Part shown: piece by piece, positions 1 through 6,935 of the stretch
Layout of the letters: each line of letters starts with the position of its first letter
Numbering within the stretch: position 1 is the first letter of the stretch
DNA from: Gemmatimonadota bacterium
GTDB taxonomy: Bacteria > Gemmatimonadota > Gemmatimonadetes > Gemmatimonadales > GWC2-71-9
Length of the DNA: 15,019 nt
Assembly: GCA_003220955.1 (NCBI GenBank)
Contig: QHTW01000195.1
Coordinates: 1 to 15,019 of the forward strand
Direction: 5' to 3'
Notes under the pieces: generated by a model
What the model saw: the letters and a program-made list of their open reading frames with translations, nothing else
Databases searched by the model: none
Told to the model about the DNA's origin: nothing
Made by a program: the position numbers and the translations under genes

Positions 1-1
1 T

Positions 2-28
2 ACCTACCGTCCACATTCCACCTACCGT
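2..28. repeat. 9-bp direct repeat at the 3' end of mutM
   Basis: ACCTACCGT occurs at 2-10 and again at 20-28, a period of 18 nt, with TCCACATTCC between the copies. The right copy covers the last codons and stop codon of mutM; the left copy lies just downstream. Read on the minus strand it is a G/A/T-rich unit (ACGGTAGGT). It could be the edge of a tandem array that continues beyond the window start. Only two copies are visible, so this remains a description of sequence, not a named element. Confidence 0.45.
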
Positions 29-849
29 TGGCATTTCGGACAAAACGTCGTCGTTCGCAAGTCGATCGTGTGAGTCTCCACGAGCTTCTTTCCACAGTTC
101 ACGCACTTCTCACCGCCGCGGCCATACACTCGCAGCTTGAACTGAAACTTGCCCCGCTCGCCGGTGCCGGTTCGATAGTCTCGTAACGTCGTCCCCGACG
201 ATGCGAGCGCTCGCTGCAAAACGTCTACAATCGCGGCGTGCAGCCGCGCGAATTCTTCGAGCGACAACTTGTTGGTAGGCGTCGCTGGATTGAGCCGCGC
301 GTCGAACAGCGCTTCATTGGCGTAGATGTTTCCCACGCCCGCGAGGCGCCGCTGATCCATGATGGCTTTCTTGACCGCCGTTCGCGTTCCCCGTAGCCGG
401 TCAGCGAACACGAACGGCGTGAACGTCTCTTCCAGCGGCTCAGGGCCGATCCGGCCCGTGTAGGCGATCCAGCCTCTTTCATCCAGCAGCCAGATCGTGC
501 CCAGACGTCGTACGTCGCGATACACGAACTTGCGTCCGTCGGTGAGAGTGCAGATCAGGACCGCGTACTTCAATTCGGCCGGTGTCAGGCGCCGCTCGTA
601 GACGAGCAACGAGCCGGTCATGCGCGGCTGAATGATCATGCGGTGGCCACTCGAGAAGCGGAACACGGCGTGCTTGGCGCGGCGAGACACCTGCTCGATG
701 GTGTTGCCACGCAGCGTCTTGATCAGGCGGGGTTTGGAGACCTGGCGCAGCACGTCGGTTTTCTTGAGCTCGACTCGGGCGATGCGACACCCCTCGAGGC
801 GAGGGGCGATTTCGCGGACGATCGTCTCGACTTCAGGCAGCTCCGGCAC
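22..849 (-). CDS. mutM: Formamidopyrimidine-DNA glycosylase (Fpg/MutM)
   Basis: Base-excision repair enzyme that removes oxidised purines such as 8-oxoguanine and nicks the abasic site. I place the start at the GTG at 849 because family members begin with PELPEVET after loss of the initiator, leaving the catalytic N-terminal proline; the open frame further upstream has no family resemblance. This gives 275 aa, the usual length. Visible are Pro2/Glu3, Lys59 (RRAKHAVF, the conserved lysine), the H2TH region with GVGNIYANEALF (171-182), and a C-terminal zinc finger with Cys249, Cys252, Cys270 and Cys273. Arg265 lies five residues before the third cysteine, as usual. The start overlaps the purD end by 17 bp, so expression is probably coupled to purD. 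No strong Shine-Dalgarno is seen. It is the last visible gene of the minus-strand cluster. Confidence 0.96.
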   Translation of the reverse strand: MPELPEVETIVREIAPRLEGCRIARVELKKTDVLRQVSKPRLIKTLRGNTIEQVSRRAKHAVFRFSSGHRMIIQPRMTGSLLVYERRLTPAELKYAVLICTLTDGRKFVYRDVRRLGTIWLLDERGWIAYTGRIGPEPLEETFTPFVFADRLRGTRTAVKKAIMDQRRLAGVGNIYANEALFDARLNPATPTNKLSLEEFARLHAAIVDVLQRALASSGTTLRDYRTGTGERGKFQFKLRVYGRGGEKCVNCGKKLVETHTIDLRTTTFCPKCQR

Positions 850-2140
850 GCTGGATCTCACGCCAGGCGATGTCGCGTCGCCAGGTCTTGCCTTCGAACG
901 CAATCCGCTCGGCGCCGGCCCGGCTGGCCTGCGCGGCGAGGGCCACCGTAGCACCGAGACCGGTGACGCTCAGAACGCGCCCCCCATTGGTGCGCAGCCG
1001 CCCCTCATTGTCGCGGAACGTGCCGGCGTGAAAGACGATCACATTCTCGCCCAGCTCTTTGGCGTCCGGGAGCGTGATGGCGACGCCCTTCTCCGGGTTG
1101 TCGGGGTAGCCGCGCGCGGCCAGTACGGTGGTGACCGCAGCCTGGTCGACGGTGAGGACCTGCTGGGTCGGGAGCGGGTCCCAGCGGCGCTGCGCGATTG
1201 CCACGATGTGTTCGGTAAATCCCGGCAACAGGGCGGGCAGCAGCGCCTGCGTCTCGGGATCGCCGAATCGTGCGTTGAACTCCAGCACGGACGGCGTGCC
1301 GTCGGGCAAGATCATCAGTCCGGCGTAGAGCACTCCTTCATAGCGCGAGCCCAGCGCCGCCACCTCGCGCAGCACGGGCTCGAAGATTTCCGTGCGCACG
1401 CGCGCGAGCAGCGCGTCCGTCGCAACGCCGACCGGACAGTAGGCGCCCATGCCACCGGTGTTCGGACCCGTGTCGCCTTCGCCGAGTCGCTTGTGATCCT
1501 GTGCGGGCGGAAGCATCAGAATGCGCTCGCCATCGGTCAACGCGAGGATCGACAGCTCCTCGCCTTCGAGGAACTCCTCGATCAGCACCTCTTTCCCCGC
1601 CTCTCCCAGCGACCCGTCCAGCATCGCGCGGACGACGCTCGCCGCGTCGATGCGACTTTGGCACACGACGGCGCCTTTCCCAGCCGCCAGTCCCGACGCC
1701 TTCACGACGAGCGGCTCGGGATGATTGCCGATGTAGTCGAGCGCCGGCCCCATACCGACGAATGCGGCACTCTTGGCGGTGGGCACGCCGGCGCGATGCA
1801 TGACCTCCTTGGCATATGCCTTCGACGACTCGAGCCGCGCCGCCGCTGCGGTTGGCCCGAACACGGCCCGGCCGTCGTCTCGAAGCCCGTCGGCCAACCC
1901 GGCGGCGAGCGGGGCTTCCGGGCCGATGATCGTGACGTCGATATCCCGATCGCGGACGGCGGCAACGAGGTGGTCGCTGGCGCTGGTGGGGATGGGGAGG
2001 TTGGTGGCGAGGGACGCGGTGCCGGGATTGCCGGGTGCGGCGAACAACGTCAGATCAGCAACAGAGGCGGCGGCATCGCGGTGCAGTGCCCAGCACAGGG
2101 CATGCTCGCGGCCGCCGCCTCCGACGACCAGTACTCTCAC
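833..2140 (-). CDS. purD: Phosphoribosylamine--glycine ligase (GARS)
   Basis: Second step of de novo purine synthesis: ATP-dependent joining of glycine to 5-phosphoribosylamine, in the cytosol. The 435-aa product has the expected length. The N-terminus carries the dinucleotide-fold motif VLVVGGGGREHAL (3-15), then IIGPEAPLAAG (71-81). The ATP-grasp part shows VVKASGLAAGKGAVV (145-159), the DHKR...GPNTGGMGAY segment near 215-235 and the metal-binding NARFGDPETQ near 290. The start codon is GTG and shares a GTGA overlap with the stop of the upstream M48 gene; AAGAAGAG directly before it can act as ribosome-binding site. The 3' end overlaps mutM by 17 bp. No other purine gene is in the window, so purD sits outside a pur cluster here. 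Confidence 0.97.
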   Translation of the reverse strand: MRVLVVGGGGREHALCWALHRDAAASVADLTLFAAPGNPGTASLATNLPIPTSASDHLVAAVRDRDIDVTIIGPEAPLAAGLADGLRDDGRAVFGPTAAAARLESSKAYAKEVMHRAGVPTAKSAAFVGMGPALDYIGNHPEPLVVKASGLAAGKGAVVCQSRIDAASVVRAMLDGSLGEAGKEVLIEEFLEGEELSILALTDGERILMLPPAQDHKRLGEGDTGPNTGGMGAYCPVGVATDALLARVRTEIFEPVLREVAALGSRYEGVLYAGLMILPDGTPSVLEFNARFGDPETQALLPALLPGFTEHIVAIAQRRWDPLPTQQVLTVDQAAVTTVLAARGYPDNPEKGVAITLPDAKELGENVIVFHAGTFRDNEGRLRTNGGRVLSVTGLGATVALAAQASRAGAERIAFEGKTWRRDIAWREIQRAGAA

Positions 2141-3132
2141 CTCTTCTTGAACGCGTCCGTGAAGGCCTGGGCCGCCCGCTTAGCGGTATCCACGACGTCG
2201 TTCACGACTGCTTTCGCTTCCTTCATATAGTGGTCGCGCGCCTCGTCGATGTCGTTCTCGATCGGGCGCTTTTCGGCGTCCGGGCCACGGCGCGTGTACT
2301 CGCCGTTCACGATTCGGTCGTACGCGCCCGCTTCGACCCACCGCTGTAGCTCGGCCGCGCGGAGCGTATTGAAGGGGTGCGTCTGATCGAGCGTGTTCAA
2401 GATCTTGAAGATGCGATCGACGGCGCCGCCCGTGTCCTCGTACTCCTTGGCCTGCGCGAGGAACGCGTTCAGATCCATCTGCTGCATATCGCCGCCGCCG
2501 GCCATTTTCAAGAACATACGCATCGACGCCGGCGGATCCTGCGTCGCGATCAACCCCGCGCGGTCGGACGACAGCTCGCTCTTGCGGAACCACTCGAGCA
2601 GCCCGAAGCGAATCGGCGCGAGAAACAGGCCGGCGAGGAACGGCAGCATGTTGGCGCTGACGAACAGAATGATGACGAGGATCGTGTGGTACAGCGCGTG
2701 GCCGCTCATGATGTGGCCGAGCTCGTGGCCGAGCAGCGTGCGCATCTCGTCGTCGTCGAGCAGCTTGAGCGCGCCGGAATTGATGACGATGAAGGGGCGC
2801 TCGACCCCGAACGCGCCGGCGTTGACGAAGGGTGTCTGCGACACGAACAGCTCCGGCCGATCCGGCCAGTCCATCGTGGTCAAGACATCCGTATAGAGCG
2901 CGTTCATCTTGGGGAACTGATTGGGCCCGACGCGCACGGCATTGGCCTGGAACAAGAGGCGGATGCCGCGCTCGCCGAAGAATCCGACGATTTTCTTGAC
3001 GACTTCATCGAACCCCGGAACGGACCGCAGCGTCTGCAGCGCGGCGCGATCCGCCGGATGCTCCCACGACACGGGAGCGATCTGGGTGAGTATTTTGCGC
3101 GGGCGAGCCGCGGGCAATGTGGCGTCAGTCAT
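2137..3132 (-). CDS. M48 family membrane metallopeptidase (HtpX/Ste24-like)
   Basis: Predicted zinc protease of 331 aa. The active-site motif HELGH lies at 136-140, and the third zinc ligand is probably Glu186 in KSELSSDRAG, the usual arrangement of M48 peptidases. One or two hydrophobic helices follow the active site (about 149-173), so the protein is probably anchored in the inner membrane with the catalytic domain facing one side. There is no signal peptide. The C-terminal 100 residues are charged and hydrophilic and resemble no domain I recognise. A Shine-Dalgarno GGAGAG sits 4 nt before the ATG (3137-3142). The gene starts 67 bp after the trans-sulfuration gene and shares a 4-bp overlap with purD. 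Family members degrade misfolded membrane proteins; the substrate of this one cannot be read from sequence. Confidence 0.88.
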   Translation of the reverse strand: MTDATLPAARPRKILTQIAPVSWEHPADRAALQTLRSVPGFDEVVKKIVGFFGERGIRLLFQANAVRVGPNQFPKMNALYTDVLTTMDWPDRPELFVSQTPFVNAGAFGVERPFIVINSGALKLLDDDEMRTLLGHELGHIMSGHALYHTILVIILFVSANMLPFLAGLFLAPIRFGLLEWFRKSELSSDRAGLIATQDPPASMRMFLKMAGGGDMQQMDLNAFLAQAKEYEDTGGAVDRIFKILNTLDQTHPFNTLRAAELQRWVEAGAYDRIVNGEYTRRGPDAEKRPIENDIDEARDHYMKEAKAVVNDVVDTAKRAAQAFTDAFKKR

Positions 3133-3199
3133 CTATCTCTCCAGCACAGGGATTTCCACACGTACGGTATCAACACGCATCTGTTTCGTCACGTTTGCT

Positions 3200-4369
3200 T
3201 CAGTCATCCCCCAGCGCCTGATCCAAATCCGCGATCAGGTCCTCCACGTCCTCGATCCCGACCGACAACCGCACCAGGCTGTCGGTGAGCCCCATGCGGC
3301 GCCGCATGTCGGCCGGCACGCTCGCATGGGTCATCGAGGCCGGATGGCCGATCAGGCTTTCCACGCCGCCGAGCGATTCCGCGAGCGCAAAGATCTTGGT
3401 CCGCCCGACGAAGCGCCGGGCAACGGCCGTATCGCCCAGCTCGATGCTGATCATCCCGCCGAAGCCCTTCATCTGACGCGTCGCCAGGTCGTGCTGCGGA
3501 TGCGACCGCAGTCCCGGATAGTAGACGCGCTGGACTCTGGGGTGCTTCTCCAGCCATTCCGCGATGCGGCGGGCGTTGGCGTCGTGCTGGCGCATGCGCA
3601 GCGCCAGCGTCTTGGTGCCACGCAGCGCGAGCCAGCAGTCGAACGGGCCCGGCACGGCGCCCGACGAATTCTGAATGAAGCCGAGCCGCTCGGCGACGTC
3701 GTCGCGGGTCGTCACCAGCATGCCGCCGACCATGTCGGAGTGCCCGTTCAGGTACTTGGTCGTGGAGTGCAGGACGATGTCGGCGCCGAACTGCAGGGGC
3801 TGCTGGAAGAAGGGGGTGGCGAAAGTGTTGTCGACAACGAACAGCGTTTTGGCTTTGCGCGCGATCTCGCCGGTCGCCGCGAGATCGCATAGTCGCATCA
3901 TCGGGTTGGTCGGTGTCTCCGCGTAGACGAGCTTGGTATTCGGGGTCACGGCCGCCGCGACCGCTCGCGTATCACCGCCGTCCACGAACGTGAACGTGAG
4001 CCCCAGGCGCGACCAGATGTGCGTCATCTGCCGGTGCGAGCCGCCATACACATTTTCGCCGCTCACGACGTGATCACCGGCGGAGAGGAGTTTCATCACC
4101 GCGTCCAGCGCCGCCAGTCCCGACCCGAAGGCGAATCCGTGGAGCGCGCCTTCCAGGGCCGCGACATTGCGCTCGAGCGCCTCGCGCGTGGGATTGCGCG
4201 TGCGGGCGTACTCGTAGCCCTTGTTGTGCCCCAGCGATTCCTGGATGTAAGTCGACGTCTGATAGATGGGGCCCATCACGGCGCCGCTGAGGGGATCGCC
4301 TACATAGCCGGCATGGACGGCGCGTGTTGCAAAGCGGCGCGATAGGTCCTGATCGGCGACGCGCGTCAT
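3200..4369 (-). CDS. Cystathionine gamma-synthase/lyase family PLP enzyme
   Basis: PLP-dependent enzyme of the Cys/Met metabolism family, 389 aa, the normal length. Seen: YEYARTRNPT (53-62), the FGSGLAALDAV segment (81-91), the YAETPTNP loop (149-156), Asp180 of VVDNTFATP that contacts the PLP ring, and the Schiff-base Lys205 in STTKYLNGHSD. The tail MTHAS...RLSVGIEDVEDL is typical of cystathionine gamma-synthases and gamma-lyases, which are hard to separate by eye. O-acetylhomoserine sulfhydrylase or methionine gamma-lyase are less likely. The role is interconversion of homoserine- or cysteine-derived substrates through cystathionine. It is divergent from the HD-GYP regulator with 58 bp between the starts. 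A TTGCCC-17-TACGTT promoter ends 6 nt before the ATG, so the mRNA may be leaderless. Confidence 0.92.
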   Translation of the reverse strand: MTRVADQDLSRRFATRAVHAGYVGDPLSGAVMGPIYQTSTYIQESLGHNKGYEYARTRNPTREALERNVAALEGALHGFAFGSGLAALDAVMKLLSAGDHVVSGENVYGGSHRQMTHIWSRLGLTFTFVDGGDTRAVAAAVTPNTKLVYAETPTNPMMRLCDLAATGEIARKAKTLFVVDNTFATPFFQQPLQFGADIVLHSTTKYLNGHSDMVGGMLVTTRDDVAERLGFIQNSSGAVPGPFDCWLALRGTKTLALRMRQHDANARRIAEWLEKHPRVQRVYYPGLRSHPQHDLATRQMKGFGGMISIELGDTAVARRFVGRTKIFALAESLGGVESLIGHPASMTHASVPADMRRRMGLTDSLVRLSVGIEDVEDLIADLDQALGDD

Positions 4370-4375
4370 GGCCGG

Positions 4376-4404
4376 AACGTAAGGGCGGCTTCCCTGGGGG
4401 GCAA
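4376..4404 (-). promoter_or_regulatory. Putative promoter of the trans-sulfuration gene
   Basis: On the minus strand TTGCCC (4404-4399) is followed after 17 nt by TACGTT (4381-4376), and the ATG begins 6 nt further on. This is good sigma-70-like spacing and would place the transcript start at or next to the start codon. It is the only one of the seven TAnnnT boxes in the window with a convincing -35 partner. Confidence 0.5.
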
Positions 4405-4412
4405 GCGACCTT

Positions 4413-4418
4413 TACTTT
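4413..4418 (+). promoter_or_regulatory. Putative -10 box of the HD-GYP regulator
   Basis: TACTTT ends 9 nt before the ATG at 4428, in the 58-bp divergent interval. No -35 hexamer of quality is seen at 16-18 nt upstream. The position suggests a 5' leader of only a few nucleotides. Confidence 0.35.
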
Positions 4419-4427
4419 GGCGGGGCC

Positions 4428-5513
4428 ATGCCACCGTTCGCTGGAATGCGATGCCTCGTCGTGGATGACGAGCCGCGGCTGCGCCGCGTGCTCGCGCGCC
4501 TGCTCGAGGGCGAAGGGTTCACGTGCGCGGAGGCGGGATCCGGCGTCGAGGCCATCGCCGAGCTCGAGAAGGGACCCGTCCCGCTCGTCATTTCCGACCT
4601 CCGGATGCCGGAAATGGACGGCGTCACGTTGCTCCGCGAAATCACCGCCCGCTGGCCCGAGACGGCCGTCATCGTCGTCACGGCGGTGGCGGAAGTGGAG
4701 AGCGCCGTCGCGTGCCTCCAGATGGGCGCGCTCGACTACGTCGCGAAGCCGTTTCATCTGGACGAGGTGCGGGCCCGCGTCTCACAGGCGCTCGACAAGC
4801 GGCGTCTCATCATCGAAAACCGCACCTACCAGCAGAGCCTCGAGGAGCGCGTCGAGGCGCAGGCCCGGCGCATCGAGGAGCTGTTTCTGGAAGGGGTGCA
4901 CGCCCTCGTCTTCGCCCTCGAAGCAAAGGACGCGTACACGCGCGGTCACTCGATGCGCGTCGCGAATTACTCCATCGAGATCGCGCGCGCGCTCGGACTC
5001 GACGCCGAGGTCATCGACACGATCGCCCTCGGCGCCGAGCTGCACGACGTCGGGAAAATAGGCGTGAGCGAGGCCGTCTTGCACAAAGCGGGCAAGCTTT
5101 CTGACGCCGAATACCGCCACATCATGGAACACCCCGTGATCGGCGCGCGCATTCTCGGCCCCTTGATGAAGGACGCTCCGGGCGCCCTGTCGATCGTGCG
5201 GTCACATCATGAGCGGCTCGACGGCACTGGGTCCCCGGATGGATTGAAGGGCGATCAGATTCCGTTCGAAGCCCGCCTGGTCAGCGTGGCGGATGCGTTC
5301 GACGCGATGACGAGCGTGCGCCCCTACCGCCCCTCGCTCACGGTCAAACACGCGATGCGGGAGCTGGAGGAAGGGAAAGGCGTGCAATTCGATCCCGAGA
5401 TCGTCACAGCTTTCCTGCGGGCGTACGCGGAAGGGACCACGCTACCCATTCCCACGCCCCAGCTGCAGCCGCTCCGCCTGCCCACGCGGGCGATGGAAGC
5501 TCGTCGCGCGTAG
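4428..5513 (+). CDS. Response regulator with HD-GYP output domain
   Basis: Two-component regulator of 361 aa. The receiver domain (about 7-125) has acidic Asp13/Asp14, phosphoacceptor Asp57 in SDLRMPEMDG, Thr85 and Lys107. A charged, probably coiled-coil linker (about 125-152) leads to the HD-GYP domain (about 153-330) with HD at 206-207 (ELHDVGKIG), HHE at 260-262 and downstream VADAFDAMTS. HD-GYP domains hydrolyse cyclic di-GMP through a metal centre. The metal-ligand motifs are present, but the signature GYP is GSP (268-270), a tyrosine to serine change in a partner-binding/structural motif, so activity is likely but not certain. The start could also be Met7, just before MRCLVVDDEP. No cognate kinase is adjacent. 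The stop lies 3 nt before glmM, which suggests cotranscription with the glm genes. Confidence 0.93.
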   Translation: MPPFAGMRCLVVDDEPRLRRVLARLLEGEGFTCAEAGSGVEAIAELEKGPVPLVISDLRMPEMDGVTLLREITARWPETAVIVVTAVAEVESAVACLQMGALDYVAKPFHLDEVRARVSQALDKRRLIIENRTYQQSLEERVEAQARRIEELFLEGVHALVFALEAKDAYTRGHSMRVANYSIEIARALGLDAEVIDTIALGAELHDVGKIGVSEAVLHKAGKLSDAEYRHIMEHPVIGARILGPLMKDAPGALSIVRSHHERLDGTGSPDGLKGDQIPFEARLVSVADAFDAMTSVRPYRPSLTVKHAMRELEEGKGVQFDPEIVTAFLRAYAEGTTLPIPTPQLQPLRLPTRAMEARRA

Positions 5514-5516
5514 ACC

Positions 5517-6935
5517 ATGTCCGACACGCTGATGGTCAGTGTGTCGGGGGTTCGAGGTCTCGTCGGCACCGATCTCACCCCCGAAGTCGTCGCCCGCTGG
5601 GCGGCGGCGTTCGGGACGTGGGCGAGAGCGGGGAGGGGGGGAGGGGACGGGGGAAGAGGGAAGCGTGGATCGCGCGTCGTTGTGGGGAGGGATGCGCGGA
5701 CCTCGGGTCCGATGTTCGCGCGCGCGGCGACGGCCGGTCTGCAGTCGGTTGGCTGCGATGTCATCGATGTGGGCTTGGTTGCCACACCTACGGTACAACT
5801 CGCGGTGGAGCACCATCGGGCAGCCGGCGGCATCATCCTCACGGCCAGCCACAATCCCATCGAATGGAACGCGCTGAAATTCGTGGGTCCCGATGGCATC
5901 TTTCTCGACACCGCGGCGGGCACGCGGGTAGGCGACCTGGCGGCTGCAGACTCCCTGCCACGAGCCGGCGTCAAGGCGATAGGCGGTGTGGAAGCGGATT
6001 CGGAGGCGATTGCCCGCCATCTCGCCGCCGTACTCGCGCTGCGGGGAGTCGACATCCGGGCGATCCGGCGCCGCCGGTTCCGCGTCGGGCTCGATACCGT
6101 GCGTGGTGCCGGCGGGGCAGTGATGCCGGAGCTGCTCGAGCGGCTCGGGTGCCGGGTGGCGGCGATCAACCTGGAGACCGACGGTCTGTTTCCGCGTCCG
6201 CCTGAGCCGGTGCCCGAGAATCTCAAGGCCCTCGGCGCGCTCGTGCGACGGAAAAGGGCCGATATCGGAATCGCCGTTGATCCCGATGTGGATCGATTGG
6301 CGATCGTTGATGAGCGCGGCAATCCGATCGGGGAAGACTACACGCTCGCGTTCGCGATTCGCGCGGTATTGGGGAAGAGGGACGGAGGACGAGGGAAGGG
6401 TAAAACCGTCGTGTGCAACCTCTCGACGAGTCTCGTTGTCGAAGACGCCGCGCGAGAGTTCGGGGCGTCGGTCGTTCGCGCCCCCGTCGGAGAGGCGCAC
6501 GTCGCGCGCAAGATCATCGCGCTGAAAGCGGTGATCGGCGGCGAAGGCAACGGCGGCGTGATGTATCCCGCCTTGCACGTCGGACGAGACGCGCCAGTGG
6601 CCGCCGCACTCGCGTTGGCGCTGCTCGCGCGTGAGCGGCTCACGGTGAGCGACGCGGTGACACGAGCGCCGCGGTACACGATCGTAAAGGCAAAAGTGGA
6701 ACGCGGATTTCGGAATGCGGAACGAATGGGCGGGGTCTATGCGGCGCTGCGTGCACGGTTTCCGGAGGCGAGCGCTGATCTCCAGGATGGACTGCGCCTC
6801 GCGTGGCCAGACCGGTGGCTGCACGTGCGGCCCTCCGGGACGGAGCCCATCATTCGACTGATTGCGGAAGCGCCGACCGGCGCCGACGCGGAACGGTTGA
6901 TCGCAGAGGGGCGGCGGTTATGTGCGGCATCGTAG
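5517..6935 (+). CDS. glmM: Phosphoglucosamine mutase (archaeal/Bacteroidetes-type GlmM)
   Basis: Alpha-D-phosphohexomutase, 472 aa, converting glucosamine-6-phosphate to glucosamine-1-phosphate on the way to UDP-GlcNAc. Seen: the phosphoserine loop TASHNP with Ser111, the metal-binding DPDVD near 255, the sugar-recognition GEGNGG near 342-347 and the phosphate-binding RPSGTEP near 438. Other hexomutases (phosphomannomutase, phosphoglucomutase) share these motifs; the choice of GlmM rests on family flavour and on glmS being the next gene, overlapping by 16 bp. Oddities are two Gly/Arg/Lys-rich low-complexity inserts (residues about 38-51 and 285-294) encoded by purine-rich DNA, and a third possible insert near 394-403. 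They lie between the motifs, so the enzyme can still be active. It follows the HD-GYP gene after 3 nt, and no strong Shine-Dalgarno is seen. Confidence 0.9.
   Translation: MSDTLMVSVSGVRGLVGTDLTPEVVARWAAAFGTWARAGRGGGDGGRGKRGSRVVVGRDARTSGPMFARAATAGLQSVGCDVIDVGLVATPTVQLAVEHHRAAGGIILTASHNPIEWNALKFVGPDGIFLDTAAGTRVGDLAAADSLPRAGVKAIGGVEADSEAIARHLAAVLALRGVDIRAIRRRRFRVGLDTVRGAGGAVMPELLERLGCRVAAINLETDGLFPRPPEPVPENLKALGALVRRKRADIGIAVDPDVDRLAIVDERGNPIGEDYTLAFAIRAVLGKRDGGRGKGKTVVCNLSTSLVVEDAAREFGASVVRAPVGEAHVARKIIALKAVIGGEGNGGVMYPALHVGRDAPVAAALALALLARERLTVSDAVTRAPRYTIVKAKVERGFRNAERMGGVYAALRARFPEASADLQDGLRLAWPDRWLHVRPSGTEPIIRLIAEAPTGADAERLIAEGRRLCAAS
5627..5664 (+). repeat. Purine-rich low-complexity insert 1 in glmM
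   Basis: An almost pure G/A run that encodes Gly, Arg, Asp and Lys in frame (about residues 38-51), ahead of the conserved VVVGRDAR strand. It contains GGGGAAGAGGGA (5650-5661), which recurs exactly inside the second insert at 6371-6382. Homologues normally have a short linker here. Confidence 0.5.
6370..6400 (+). repeat. Purine-rich low-complexity insert 2 in glmM
   Basis: A second G/A-rich run inside glmM, encoding Gly, Lys, Arg and Asp (about residues 285-294). It shares the 12-mer GGGGAAGAGGGA with the first insert and shows internal GGACGAGGGA-type near-repetition. It sits between the helix after the metal loop and the KTVVCNLSTS strand, and the reading frame is kept. Confidence 0.5.
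6698..6721 (+). repeat. Degenerate 10-bp direct repeat in glmM
   Basis: GGAACGCGGA (6698-6707) and GGAATGCGGA (6712-6721) differ at one base and are separated by four bases. They encode the segment ERGFRNAER in the C-terminal part of GlmM. They resemble short G/A-rich repeat units more than ordinary coding sequence, but the match is too short to name an element. Confidence 0.35.

Noticed and set aside
850..954. N-terminal extension of MutM upstream of the GTG at 849
   Set aside because: The enzyme requires Pro directly after the initiator; the extension is Arg/Pro/Ser-rich and lies in the purD coding region.
632..2230. 532-codon plus-strand open frame opposite mutM and purD
   Set aside because: It is antisense to two clear genes, Arg/Gly/Asp-rich without domain character, and typical of GC-rich codon-position bias.
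5442..6824. 460-codon minus-strand open frame opposite glmM
   Set aside because: It mirrors a well-supported gene and has low-complexity Arg/Pro/Ser composition with no motif.
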